Shown: positions 1 through 6,037 of the stretch, in pieces
Layout: each line of letters opens with the position of its first letter
Numbering within the stretch: the stretch's first letter is position 1
Origin: Anaerolineales bacterium
GTDB lineage: Bacteria > Chloroflexota > Anaerolineae > 4572-78 > NAK82
Length of the DNA stretch: 15,129 nucleotides
Assembly: GCA_024643945.1 (NCBI GenBank)
Contig: JAHELX010000074.1
Span: 1 to 15,129 of the forward strand
Direction of reading: 5' to 3'
Position numbers and translations under genes: made by a program
The notes under the pieces: model-generated
The model's input: only the letters and a program-made list of their open reading frames with translations
Database searches by the model: none
What the model was told of the DNA's origin: nothing

Positions 1-1
1 G

Positions 2-541
2 CCCACGATGTTCGTATTGCCCAAATACGGCCGACCCGGCAGCGAAATCGGTCGGCTGAAACTGGGTGAAGCAAAGCTGAGCCGGCCTGACTCTAAGCCA
101 AGCAAACCATCGGGTATGCCAGAGTTTACCCTGGGGGAGGAAATAAGGCTGGTCGGACATTCCATTAACAGGACGCCACCTTATAACCCGGGGAGTGCAC
201 TGGACCTGACACTGTACTGGGAGGGGCTAACAGATACATCAACTGACTACACGGTATTTGTTCATCTCTTAAATCAAGATGACCAGCTTGTGACAAGCTG
301 GGATGAACCTCCCATTAACGGCTATTATCCGACCCACCTCTGGTCGCCGGGAGAAGTTGTGGAAGACATACACCGACTGACACTTCCGACTAATCTGCCC
401 CAGGGGGAATATTATCTCGTTCTGGGTCTCTATCAGCTTGATACGTTGCAGAGATTGCCCGCTTTTGATGCTCGAGGAGAGAGACTTCCCAACGATGCCA
501 TTCCATTGTCAACTTTCTCAGTCGATGGGGAAATCAGGTAA
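2..541 (+). CDS. C-terminal part of a large (probably membrane) protein with a conserved beta-rich domain; 5' end outside window
   Basis: The reading frame is open from the window edge and stops with TAA at 539-541, so the ATG at 8 is probably internal. Residues about 38-177 (counted from that ATG) form one beta-rich module. It contains alternating-strand segments such as LDLTLYWEG and DYTVFVHLLNQ, a YPTHLWSPGE turn, then LPQGEYYLVLGLYQ and a final RLPAFDARG. From memory, similar modules close glycosyltransferase-39-like or other multi-membrane-span proteins of Chloroflexota. The module is presumably extracytoplasmic and may bind carbohydrate, but that is inference. No membrane segment is visible in the retained part. 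GC content looks lower than in the hyp genes downstream. A gap of about 430 bp with its own promoter separates it from hypF, so it is probably not in that operon. I am sure of the reading frame, less sure of the family. Confidence 0.75.
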   Translation, partial: PTMFVLPKYGRPGSEIGRLKLGEAKLSRPDSKPSKPSGMPEFTLGEEIRLVGHSINRTPPYNPGSALDLTLYWEGLTDTSTDYTVFVHLLNQDDQLVTSWDEPPINGYYPTHLWSPGEVVEDIHRLTLPTNLPQGEYYLVLGLYQLDTLQRLPAFDARGERLPNDAIPLSTFSVDGEIR

Positions 542-679
542 ACATGTTTTTGAGCATACATTGCACCACCGCGGGCCGTTTTTCGACCAAATCAGGGAAA
601 GCGCGACCACTTCCCAACCGAGATGAAATACACCTTAGCCATTTCCCACACGAAGTATAAATTCTGGGCCCCAGTTGCG

Positions 680-708
680 TTGACGCACTTGCCTCGCAGT
701 GGTATAAT
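680..708 (+). promoter_or_regulatory. Sigma-70-type extended -10 promoter of the hyp operon
   Basis: The -35 hexamer TTGACG (680-685) and the perfect -10 hexamer TATAAT (703-708) are separated by 17 bp. The -10 is preceded by TG at 700-701, which makes an extended TGGTATAAT. Start of transcription is expected near 715. It points at hypF, the next gene on this strand. Confidence 0.8.
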
Positions 709-965
709 CTCAGCCGACGAACCAGGCCAAAAGCATCGTCTCTCTCAACTCGCGTGATGAAGCCTTTCTCACCCTCCAAACAGAGTAAGTACCGTGTGTC
801 GCCGATGTGTGGAGCGCATTGGTGCATATTGACTAACCTGGACGACAATGCAAACTGATTGGCGCATGCTGAGATAGTACGAGGTAGACAATTGAAACAA
901 CGGATTACAGTCGGCCCTAATAACCATTTTGAAAAACTTTGCGTTGCTGGCACCAGAATTCCGGT

Positions 966-971
966 GGGGAG
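966..971 (+). promoter_or_regulatory. Ribosome binding site deciding the hypF start
   Basis: GGGGAG at 966-971 sits 5 nt before a TTG codon at 977. Two other in-frame candidates, TTG at 929 and GTG at 971, have no well-spaced Shine-Dalgarno sequence. Starting at 977 also gives the short N-terminus normal for an acylphosphatase-first HypF. Confidence 0.6.
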
Positions 972-976
972 TGCTC

Positions 977-3514
977 TTGGATAAAACGTCTGTATCCTCA
1001 AGGCAACGTTTGCGGGTTGAAATTCACGGTGCTGTTCAGGGGGTCGGCTTCCGACCCTTTGTTTATCGGCTGGCTACGGATCTGGCTCTCGCCGGCTGGG
1101 TCATCAACGATACGCGCGGCGTCTTCATCGAGATCGAAGGCCCCCAGGCCAACCTGGCTCGCTTTCTGGAGCGAGTATCGGTTGAAAAGCCTCCTCGGGC
1201 GATTATCCACAGCCTGGACAGCGCCTGGCTCGATCCTGTAGGCTACGACGGCTTTGAGATCCGGCACAGCGAGGAGCATGGCGCCAAGACGGTCCTGGTG
1301 CTGCCCGACATCGCCACCTGCGCCGATTGCCTGGCCGAAGTCTTCGATCCGGACGACCGCCGCTATCGCTATCCCTTCACCAACTGCACCAACTGCGGCC
1401 CTCGTTTCACCATCATCCAGGCGCTGCCCTACGACCGGCCCAACACCACCATGCGCCGCTTCATTATGTGCCCGGATTGCCAGGCCGAGTATGAGAACCC
1501 TCTCGACCGGCGCTTTCATGCCCAACCCAACGCCTGCCCTGTTTGCGGGCCGCGCCTGGTCCTGTATGCACGACCACCACTGGCCGACGAAGCCCCGCGT
1601 AGGCGGGACGAAGGACAAAGCGGCGACGAAGCCCCGCGTAGGCGGGACGAAGGACGAAGGACGGAGGACGAACGGGTATCGTTGACAGAAGGTCAATCTG
1701 CTTTGGTCGTCGGCCCTTGGTCTTTGGTCGCTGAAGGGGACGACGCCCTGCGCCGCACGGCCGATGCCCTACGCAACGGGCAGATTGTGGCCGTTAAGGG
1801 ACTGGGGGGCTTTCACCTGATGACCGACGCCCGGGACGCCGCGGCCATTACCCGGCTGCGCGAACGCAAGCCCCGGCACGACAAGCCCTTTGCCTTGATG
1901 GCCCGCGACCTGGAGCAGGCGCGGACCCTGTGCGAGATTTCGCCCCAGGCGAAGGCGCTTCTCACCTCCCCGGAGGCACCCATCGTGCTCCTGCGGCGCC
2001 GGCCAGGAGCGCCTGTGGCCGAGGAGGTAGCTCCCGGCAACCCGACGTTGGGGGTAATGCTTCCCTACACTCCTCTGCATCACCTCTTGCTGCGCGAGCT
2101 GGACTTCCCGGTGGTCGCCACCAGCGGCAATCTGGCCGACGAGCCGATTTGCACCGACGAGCGAGAGGCGATCCAGCGCTTGGGCCACATCGCCGACCTC
2201 TTCCTGGTCCACGACCGGCCCATCGCCCGCCACGTGGACGACAGCGTGACCTGGGTGGTGCAGGGCGAACCGCGACTGTTACGCCGGGCACGGGGCTATG
2301 CGCCCCTGCCAGTGCTGGTATCGCGTCCGCTGCCGACCATCCTGGGCGTGGGCGCTCATCTCAAAAACACGGTGGCCCTCAGCGTGGACCGGCAAGTTTT
2401 CATCAGCCAGCACATCGGCGACCTGGAGACCCCGGAGGCGATGGCCGCCTTCGAGCGCGTCATAGCCGACTTCCTGCGTCTCTACGAGGCCACGCCCGTT
2501 GCCATCGCCCACGACATGCACCCAGATTATCTCTCCACCCGCTGGGCTCAAGAGCAGAGCTTGAAGCTTGGGGCTTGGAGCTTGAACGTTTCCGAATCTC
2601 CAATCTCGTTGATTCCTGTCCAGCACCATCACGCTCACCTGGCGGCATGTCTGGCGGAGAACGGCATAGAGGAGCCGGCCCTGGGAGTGACCTGGGACGG
2701 CACGGGCTACGGCACGGATGGCAGCGTGTGGGGTGGGGAGTTTCTGCTGGGGGATGCGGCCGATTTCACCCGCGTCGCCCATTTGCGCCCCTTCCGGCTG
2801 CCCGGCGGTGACGCGGCCATCAAGGAACCCCGCCGTGTGGCCCTCGCCCTGCTGTGGGAACTTTACGGTGAAGCGGTTCTGGATCGGGAAGACCTGGCTC
2901 CGGTGCGGGCTTTTAGCCCCCCCGAGCGGAGGCTGCTGGCCCAAATGCTGAGCCGGGGTCTCAACGCCCCCCTCACCACCAGCGCCGGGCGCCTGTTCGA
3001 TGCCGTCGCCGCCCTGGTCGGCCTTCACCAGCAGGTAACCTTTGAAGGCCAGGCGGCCATGGCCCTGGAATTTGCGGTCGATGGGGAAGTGGAGGATGCG
3101 TATCCCATCGCCATAACTCACAGGCCGCAGACGGCTGACCGCAGACGGCAGACGACCACCAGGGATGAGACGGCGGTCGGCGGTCGGTCGGCGGCGGTCG
3201 TTCTTGACTGGCAGCCTCTGGTCGAGGCGACGTTGGAGGACTTGCAGCAGGGTGTAAAGCCTGGTATCATTGCAGGACGGTTCCACAATGCCCTGGTAGA
3301 TGCGATCCTGGCCGTGGCCCAAACCGTGGGAGAGCTCCGGGTGGCGTTGACCGGCGGCTGCTTTCAGAATCGGTTGCTGACGGAGCGTGCGGCCCGGCGA
3401 CTGAATGACGCTGGCTTCCAGGTATTGCTCCAGCGCCAAGTACCGCCCAACGACGGCGGCATCAGCCTGGGGCAGGTGGTCGTGGCTGCGGCGCGGCTGG
3501 AACGTGAAATGTGA
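977..3514 (+). CDS. hypF: Carbamoyltransferase HypF, hydrogenase maturation
   Basis: HypF hydrolyses carbamoyl phosphate and, with ATP, transfers the carbamoyl group to the C-terminal cysteine of HypE. This is the first step to the cyanide ligands of the [NiFe]-hydrogenase iron, and it takes place in the cytoplasm. With a TTG start at 977 the protein has 845 residues. Domains in order: acylphosphatase (about 10-97, with GAVQGVGFRPFVYRL); two zinc fingers with cysteine pairs 115/118, 137/140, 165/168 and 187/190; a YrdC-like domain (about 260-445, KGLGGFHLMTDA, ATSGN); and a Kae1-like domain (about 455-845) with VQHHHAH at 548-554 and GGCFQNRLL near 793. E. coli HypF is about 750 residues. The excess lies in three linkers built from repetitive DNA: residues about 198-257, 528-545 and 716-742. 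Alternative starts are TTG 929 and GTG 971. hypC follows after 15 nt. Confidence 0.97.
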   Translation: MDKTSVSSRQRLRVEIHGAVQGVGFRPFVYRLATDLALAGWVINDTRGVFIEIEGPQANLARFLERVSVEKPPRAIIHSLDSAWLDPVGYDGFEIRHSEEHGAKTVLVLPDIATCADCLAEVFDPDDRRYRYPFTNCTNCGPRFTIIQALPYDRPNTTMRRFIMCPDCQAEYENPLDRRFHAQPNACPVCGPRLVLYARPPLADEAPRRRDEGQSGDEAPRRRDEGRRTEDERVSLTEGQSALVVGPWSLVAEGDDALRRTADALRNGQIVAVKGLGGFHLMTDARDAAAITRLRERKPRHDKPFALMARDLEQARTLCEISPQAKALLTSPEAPIVLLRRRPGAPVAEEVAPGNPTLGVMLPYTPLHHLLLRELDFPVVATSGNLADEPICTDEREAIQRLGHIADLFLVHDRPIARHVDDSVTWVVQGEPRLLRRARGYAPLPVLVSRPLPTILGVGAHLKNTVALSVDRQVFISQHIGDLETPEAMAAFERVIADFLRLYEATPVAIAHDMHPDYLSTRWAQEQSLKLGAWSLNVSESPISLIPVQHHHAHLAACLAENGIEEPALGVTWDGTGYGTDGSVWGGEFLLGDAADFTRVAHLRPFRLPGGDAAIKEPRRVALALLWELYGEAVLDREDLAPVRAFSPPERRLLAQMLSRGLNAPLTTSAGRLFDAVAALVGLHQQVTFEGQAAMALEFAVDGEVEDAYPIAITHRPQTADRRRQTTTRDETAVGGRSAAVVLDWQPLVEATLEDLQQGVKPGIIAGRFHNALVDAILAVAQTVGELRVALTGGCFQNRLLTERAARRLNDAGFQVLLQRQVPPNDGGISLGQVVVAAARLEREM
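1586..1654 (+). repeat. Two direct copies of a 30-bp palindromic repeat inside hypF
   Basis: Copies at 1586-1615 and 1625-1654 are identical over 30 bp and spaced 39 bp (13 codons) apart. They encode two DEAPRRRDEG units. Each contains a CCCGC-GTAG-GCGGG stem-loop core. The repeat lies exactly between the zinc-finger and YrdC coding parts and keeps the frame. The core resembles unit 2 of the 21-bp repeat at 13257-13361. Confidence 0.9.
2557..2588 (+). repeat. Imperfect GAGCTTGAAGCTTGG-type microrepeat inside hypF
   Basis: The motif GCTTG(A/G) recurs about four times in 32 bp. It encodes the odd segment SLKLGAWSLN just before the VQHHHAH motif, where I would expect only a short linker. The frame is kept. 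Confidence 0.55.
3121..3202 (+). repeat. Low-complexity CGCAGACGGC / GCGGTCGGC tract inside hypF
   Basis: GCAGACGGC-type words recur in the first half and CGGTCGG-type words in the second. The encoded stretch (residues about 716-742, rich in R, T, D and G) interrupts the C-terminal Kae1-like domain between two conserved blocks. The reading frame is preserved. Confidence 0.55.
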
Positions 3515-3529
3515 AACGGAGGTTTGAGA

Positions 3530-3790
3530 ATGTGTCTTGGTGTACCGGGAAAAGTGGTTGAGATGATTGGGGAGAGCCCTTTGGGCATGCCAATGGCCAG
3601 GGTTAATTTTGGGGGCATCATCAAGGAGGCCTGCCTGGCCTATGTACCCGAAGCGCAAGTAGGTGATTACGTCATCGTCCATGCCGGCTTTGCCCTGAGC
3701 GTAATTGACGAAGAAGAGGCTATGGAAGTCTTCGAGATTTTGAGAGAGATGCAGGAGCTATCTGAGTTAGAGGCCCCTCAGTCAGAGTAA
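3530..3790 (+). CDS. hypC: Hydrogenase maturation chaperone HypC/HybG
   Basis: This small chaperone carries the iron with its CO and CN ligands, together with HypD, and delivers it to the hydrogenase large-subunit precursor. The protein has 86 residues, a normal HypC length. It begins MCLGVPGKV: cysteine 2, exposed after Met removal, is the family's essential residue. The ATG at 3530 is preceded by GGAGG (3518-3522) at 7 nt, which favours it over an in-frame TTG at 3524 that would bury the cysteine. The rest of the protein (VNFGGIIKEACLAYVPEAQVGDYVIVHAGFAL) follows the family's OB-fold pattern, with a helical acidic tail. It sits 15 nt after hypF. A strong hairpin separates it from hypD. Confidence 0.97.
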   Translation: MCLGVPGKVVEMIGESPLGMPMARVNFGGIIKEACLAYVPEAQVGDYVIVHAGFALSVIDEEEAMEVFEILREMQELSELEAPQSE

Positions 3791-3806
3791 AACGTAAGAC
3801 ATGAAA

Positions 3807-3865
3807 CGTAAAACGTGAAGCGTAATGCGTAGTGGTTCTTTACGTTTTACGCTTTACGTTTTACG
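3807..3865 (+). repeat. 25-bp inverted repeat (hairpin) between hypC and hypD
   Basis: Left arm 3807-3831 and right arm 3841-3865 are complementary at 22 of 25 positions. Allowing G-U pairs in RNA, 24 of 25 positions pair. The loop is 9 nt. The arms are built from ACGTAA/ACGTTTT-type words that also run just upstream (3788-3806). No U-tract follows, so it looks like an RNA-stabilising or processing hairpin, or a dispersed repeat, rather than a terminator. Confidence 0.85.
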
Positions 3866-3879
3866 CGCGGAGTGTCGAA

Positions 3880-4965
3880 ATGCGATTTATCGATGAGTAC
3901 CGCAATGAGGCGGACGCCCAGAGATTCATCCAGGCCATTCAGCAATTGGTTACCCGGCCGTGGGCGATTATGGAGATTTGCGGCGGCCAGACCCACACGC
4001 TTATCAAGTCTGGCATTGATCAGTTGTTGCCCCCGGAGGTGACTCTGATCCACGGCCCGGGCTGTCCGGTTTGTGTCACACCCCTGGAATTGATCGACAG
4101 AGCCATTCTGATTGCGCGGCGACCGGAGGTCATCTTTACCTCCTTCGGCGATATGCTGCGTGTGCCCGGCTCCGAGGCTGATCTGCTCAGCGTCAAGGCC
4201 CAGGGCGGTGACGTGCGTATCGTCTACTCTCCCCTGGATGCCGTCAAGTTAGCGCAGAAACATCCAGAACGCCAGGTGGTCTTCTTCGCCGTAGGCTTTG
4301 AGACGACCGCACCCGGCAACGCGATGGCCGTCTGGCAGGCGCGGCAAATGGGGTTGACCAACTTTTCTATTCTTTGCGCGCACGTGCTGGTGCCCCCGGC
4401 AATAGAGGCTATCCTGGGCTCCCCCGGCAATAAGGTGCAAGGTTTCCTGGCGGCGGGTCACGTTTGCACGGTGATGGGCTATTGGGAGTACAAACCCATC
4501 GCCGAGAAGTATCGCGTGCCGATTGTGGTCACAGGCTTCGAGCCGTTGGACCTGCTCCAGGGGATTTACATGGCTCTCAGAGCTCTGGAAGAAGGGCGCT
4601 GGGAGGTGGAGAATCAATATACCCGCTCGGTCACCCGGGAGGGGAATGTGCCCGCCCAGCGATTGATGGGGCAGGTCTTCCAGGTATGTGACCGCCAGTG
4701 GCGGGGCATTGGCTTGATCCCGCGCAGTGGCTACTGCCTGCGACCGGAGTTTGTCCCATTCGATGCCGAGCAACGCTTTAACGTGGGCAGCGTGACAGTC
4801 CACGAGTCGTCTCTGTGCATTGCGGGTGAGATTCTGCAAGGTCTTAAAAAACCCCACGAGTGCAGTGCCTTCGGCACCCTTTGCACCCCGGAGCACCCCC
4901 TGGGCGCGCCGATGGTCTCATCCGAGGGGGCATGCGCTGCTTATTATCAATACGGGAGAAAGTAA
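3880..4965 (+). CDS. hypD: Hydrogenase maturation iron-sulfur protein HypD
   Basis: HypD is the scaffold, with HypC, on which the Fe(CN)2CO group is built. It has a [4Fe-4S] cluster and redox-active cysteines. The 361-residue length is typical. Motifs seen: EICGGQTHT (32-40), HGPGCPVC (58-65), [12 protein letters not shown] (87-98), [13 protein letters not shown] (135-147) and [10 protein letters not shown] (219-228). A cysteine-rich C-terminus has C313, C328, C335 and C352, within [19 protein letters not shown] and SSEGAC. I chose ATG 3880, which follows CGGAG (3868-3872) at 7 nt and gives the usual MRFIDEYR start. The frame is open upstream to a GTG at 3832, but that would encode part of the hairpin repeat. 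The stop overlaps the hypE start by one base, which suggests translational coupling. Confidence 0.97.
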   Translation: MRFIDEYRNEADAQRFIQAIQQLVTRPWAIMEICGGQTHTLIKSGIDQLLPPEVTLIHGPGCPVCVTPLELIDRAILIARRPEVIFTSFGDMLRVPGSEADLLSVKAQGGDVRIVYSPLDAVKLAQKHPERQVVFFAVGFETTAPGNAMAVWQARQMGLTNFSILCAHVLVPPAIEAILGSPGNKVQGFLAAGHVCTVMGYWEYKPIAEKYRVPIVVTGFEPLDLLQGIYMALRALEEGRWEVENQYTRSVTREGNVPAQRLMGQVFQVCDRQWRGIGLIPRSGYCLRPEFVPFDAEQRFNVGSVTVHESSLCIAGEILQGLKKPHECSAFGTLCTPEHPLGAPMVSSEGACAAYYQYGRK

Positions 4966-6029
4966 TGGAACAAGATACTCCTGTGGATTTCAGCCTGCAA
5001 TGCCCAATTCCTATCAGTGACTATCCCACGGTGCTGCTGGCCCATGGTGGCGGTGGGCGCTTGACGCAAATGCTAATCGAGCGCATGTTTCTGCCAGCCT
5101 TCGACAACCCGGCTCTCGAGATTCTCCACGATGGTGCTTTGTTGGAGATTAACGGAGTTCGACTGGCCTTCTCCACAGATTCTTTTGTGATCAGCCCTCT
5201 GTTCTTCCCTGGGGGTGACATCGGTTCGCTGGCCGTGCACGGCACGGTCAATGACCTGGCCATGTGTGGTGCGCAGCCCCTGGGCCTTTCGGCAGGCTTC
5301 ATCCTGGAAGAAGGGCTGCCTATGGACGATTTATGGCGGATCGTTCAGTCGATGCAACGGGCGGCACAGGAGGCAGGCGTGCCTATCGTTACCGGCGACA
5401 CCAAGGTGGTAGACCGGGGAAAGGGCGATGGGGTGTTCATCAACACCACGGGCCTGGGACTGGTCCGGGAGGGAGTGTACGTCTCGCCGCGCCGCGCCCG
5501 ACCTGGCGACGTGGTGCTGATCAACGGTCCTATTGCCGTTCACGGCATCGCCGTGATGTCTGTGCGGGAGGGGTTGGAATTTGAGACGGCCCTGGAAAGT
5601 GACTCGGCCCCGCTGCACGATCTGGTAGCCCGCATCCTCGACGTAGCCGGCGACCAGGTGCACGTGCTGCGCGACCCAACCCGGGGAGGGCTGGCCAGCA
5701 CCCTGAACGAAATAGCAGCCCAGGCTAAGGTCGGTATCCGGCTGGAGGAAGCGCGCATCCCTATCCAGGAGGAAGTGCGTGGGGCGTGCGAGATTCTGGG
5801 CCTGGACCCCCTGTACGTCGCCAACGAGGGCAAGTGCCTGGTTATCGTGGCCCGGGAGGCGGCCGAGGCCGTTTTGGCCGCCATGCGCGATCATGCCCTG
5901 GGCCAGGAGGCGGCGGTCATTGGGGAAGTGGTCGAGAACCATCCCGGGAAGGTTTTCTTGCGCAGCCGGATCGGAGGCATGCGCGTGGTGGATATGCTCA
6001 GCGGCGAGCAACTGCCGCGAATCTGTTGA
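4965..6029 (+). CDS. hypE: Carbamoyl dehydratase HypE, hydrogenase maturation
   Basis: HypE takes the carbamoyl group from HypF on its C-terminal cysteine, dehydrates it with ATP to a thiocyanate and donates cyanide to the HypCD iron. The 354-residue protein belongs to the PurM/AIR-synthase-like fold. Visible features are HGGGGRLTQMLIE (27-39), FSTDSFVISPLFFPGGDIG (69-87), VHGTVNDLAMCGAQP (91-105), VTGDTKVVDRG (142-152), RDPTRGGLASTLNEIA (236-251) and the diagnostic last residues PRIC, the acceptor cysteine. The ATG at 4965 overlaps the hypD stop (TAATG), with GGGAGAA just upstream. The in-frame extension back to 4860 lies inside hypD and is not used. The stop is only 8 bp from the stop of the convergent minus-strand gene, with no space for a normal terminator. 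Confidence 0.97.
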   Translation: MEQDTPVDFSLQCPIPISDYPTVLLAHGGGGRLTQMLIERMFLPAFDNPALEILHDGALLEINGVRLAFSTDSFVISPLFFPGGDIGSLAVHGTVNDLAMCGAQPLGLSAGFILEEGLPMDDLWRIVQSMQRAAQEAGVPIVTGDTKVVDRGKGDGVFINTTGLGLVREGVYVSPRRARPGDVVLINGPIAVHGIAVMSVREGLEFETALESDSAPLHDLVARILDVAGDQVHVLRDPTRGGLASTLNEIAAQAKVGIRLEEARIPIQEEVRGACEILGLDPLYVANEGKCLVIVAREAAEAVLAAMRDHALGQEAAVIGEVVENHPGKVFLRSRIGGMRVVDMLSGEQLPRIC

Positions 6030-6037
6030 AACTATTT

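Larger units (their letters stand above)
542..976. other. Intergenic region: hypF promoter and long leader
   Basis: This 435-bp stretch holds no convincing gene. A strong promoter lies at 680-708. If it is used, the transcript starts near 715 and leaves an untranslated leader of about 260 nt before hypF. I see no tRNA and no known riboswitch pattern in the leader, and no clear terminator for the upstream gene. Confidence 0.6.

Noticed and set aside
1930..2811. 293-codon open frame on the plus strand within hypF
   Set aside because: Its composition is shadow-like (Arg, Pro, Gly and His rich), and the true frame carries the YrdC and Kae1-like motifs.
2279..3682. 467-codon open frame on the minus strand over hypF and hypC
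   Set aside because: It lies opposite strongly conserved HypF and HypC domains and shows no protein-like motifs; long antisense frames are expected in GC-rich DNA.
3832..3879. HypD start at GTG 3832
   Set aside because: The extra 16 codons lie in the hairpin repeat; ATG 3880 has CGGAG at 7 nt and gives the normal HypD N-terminus.
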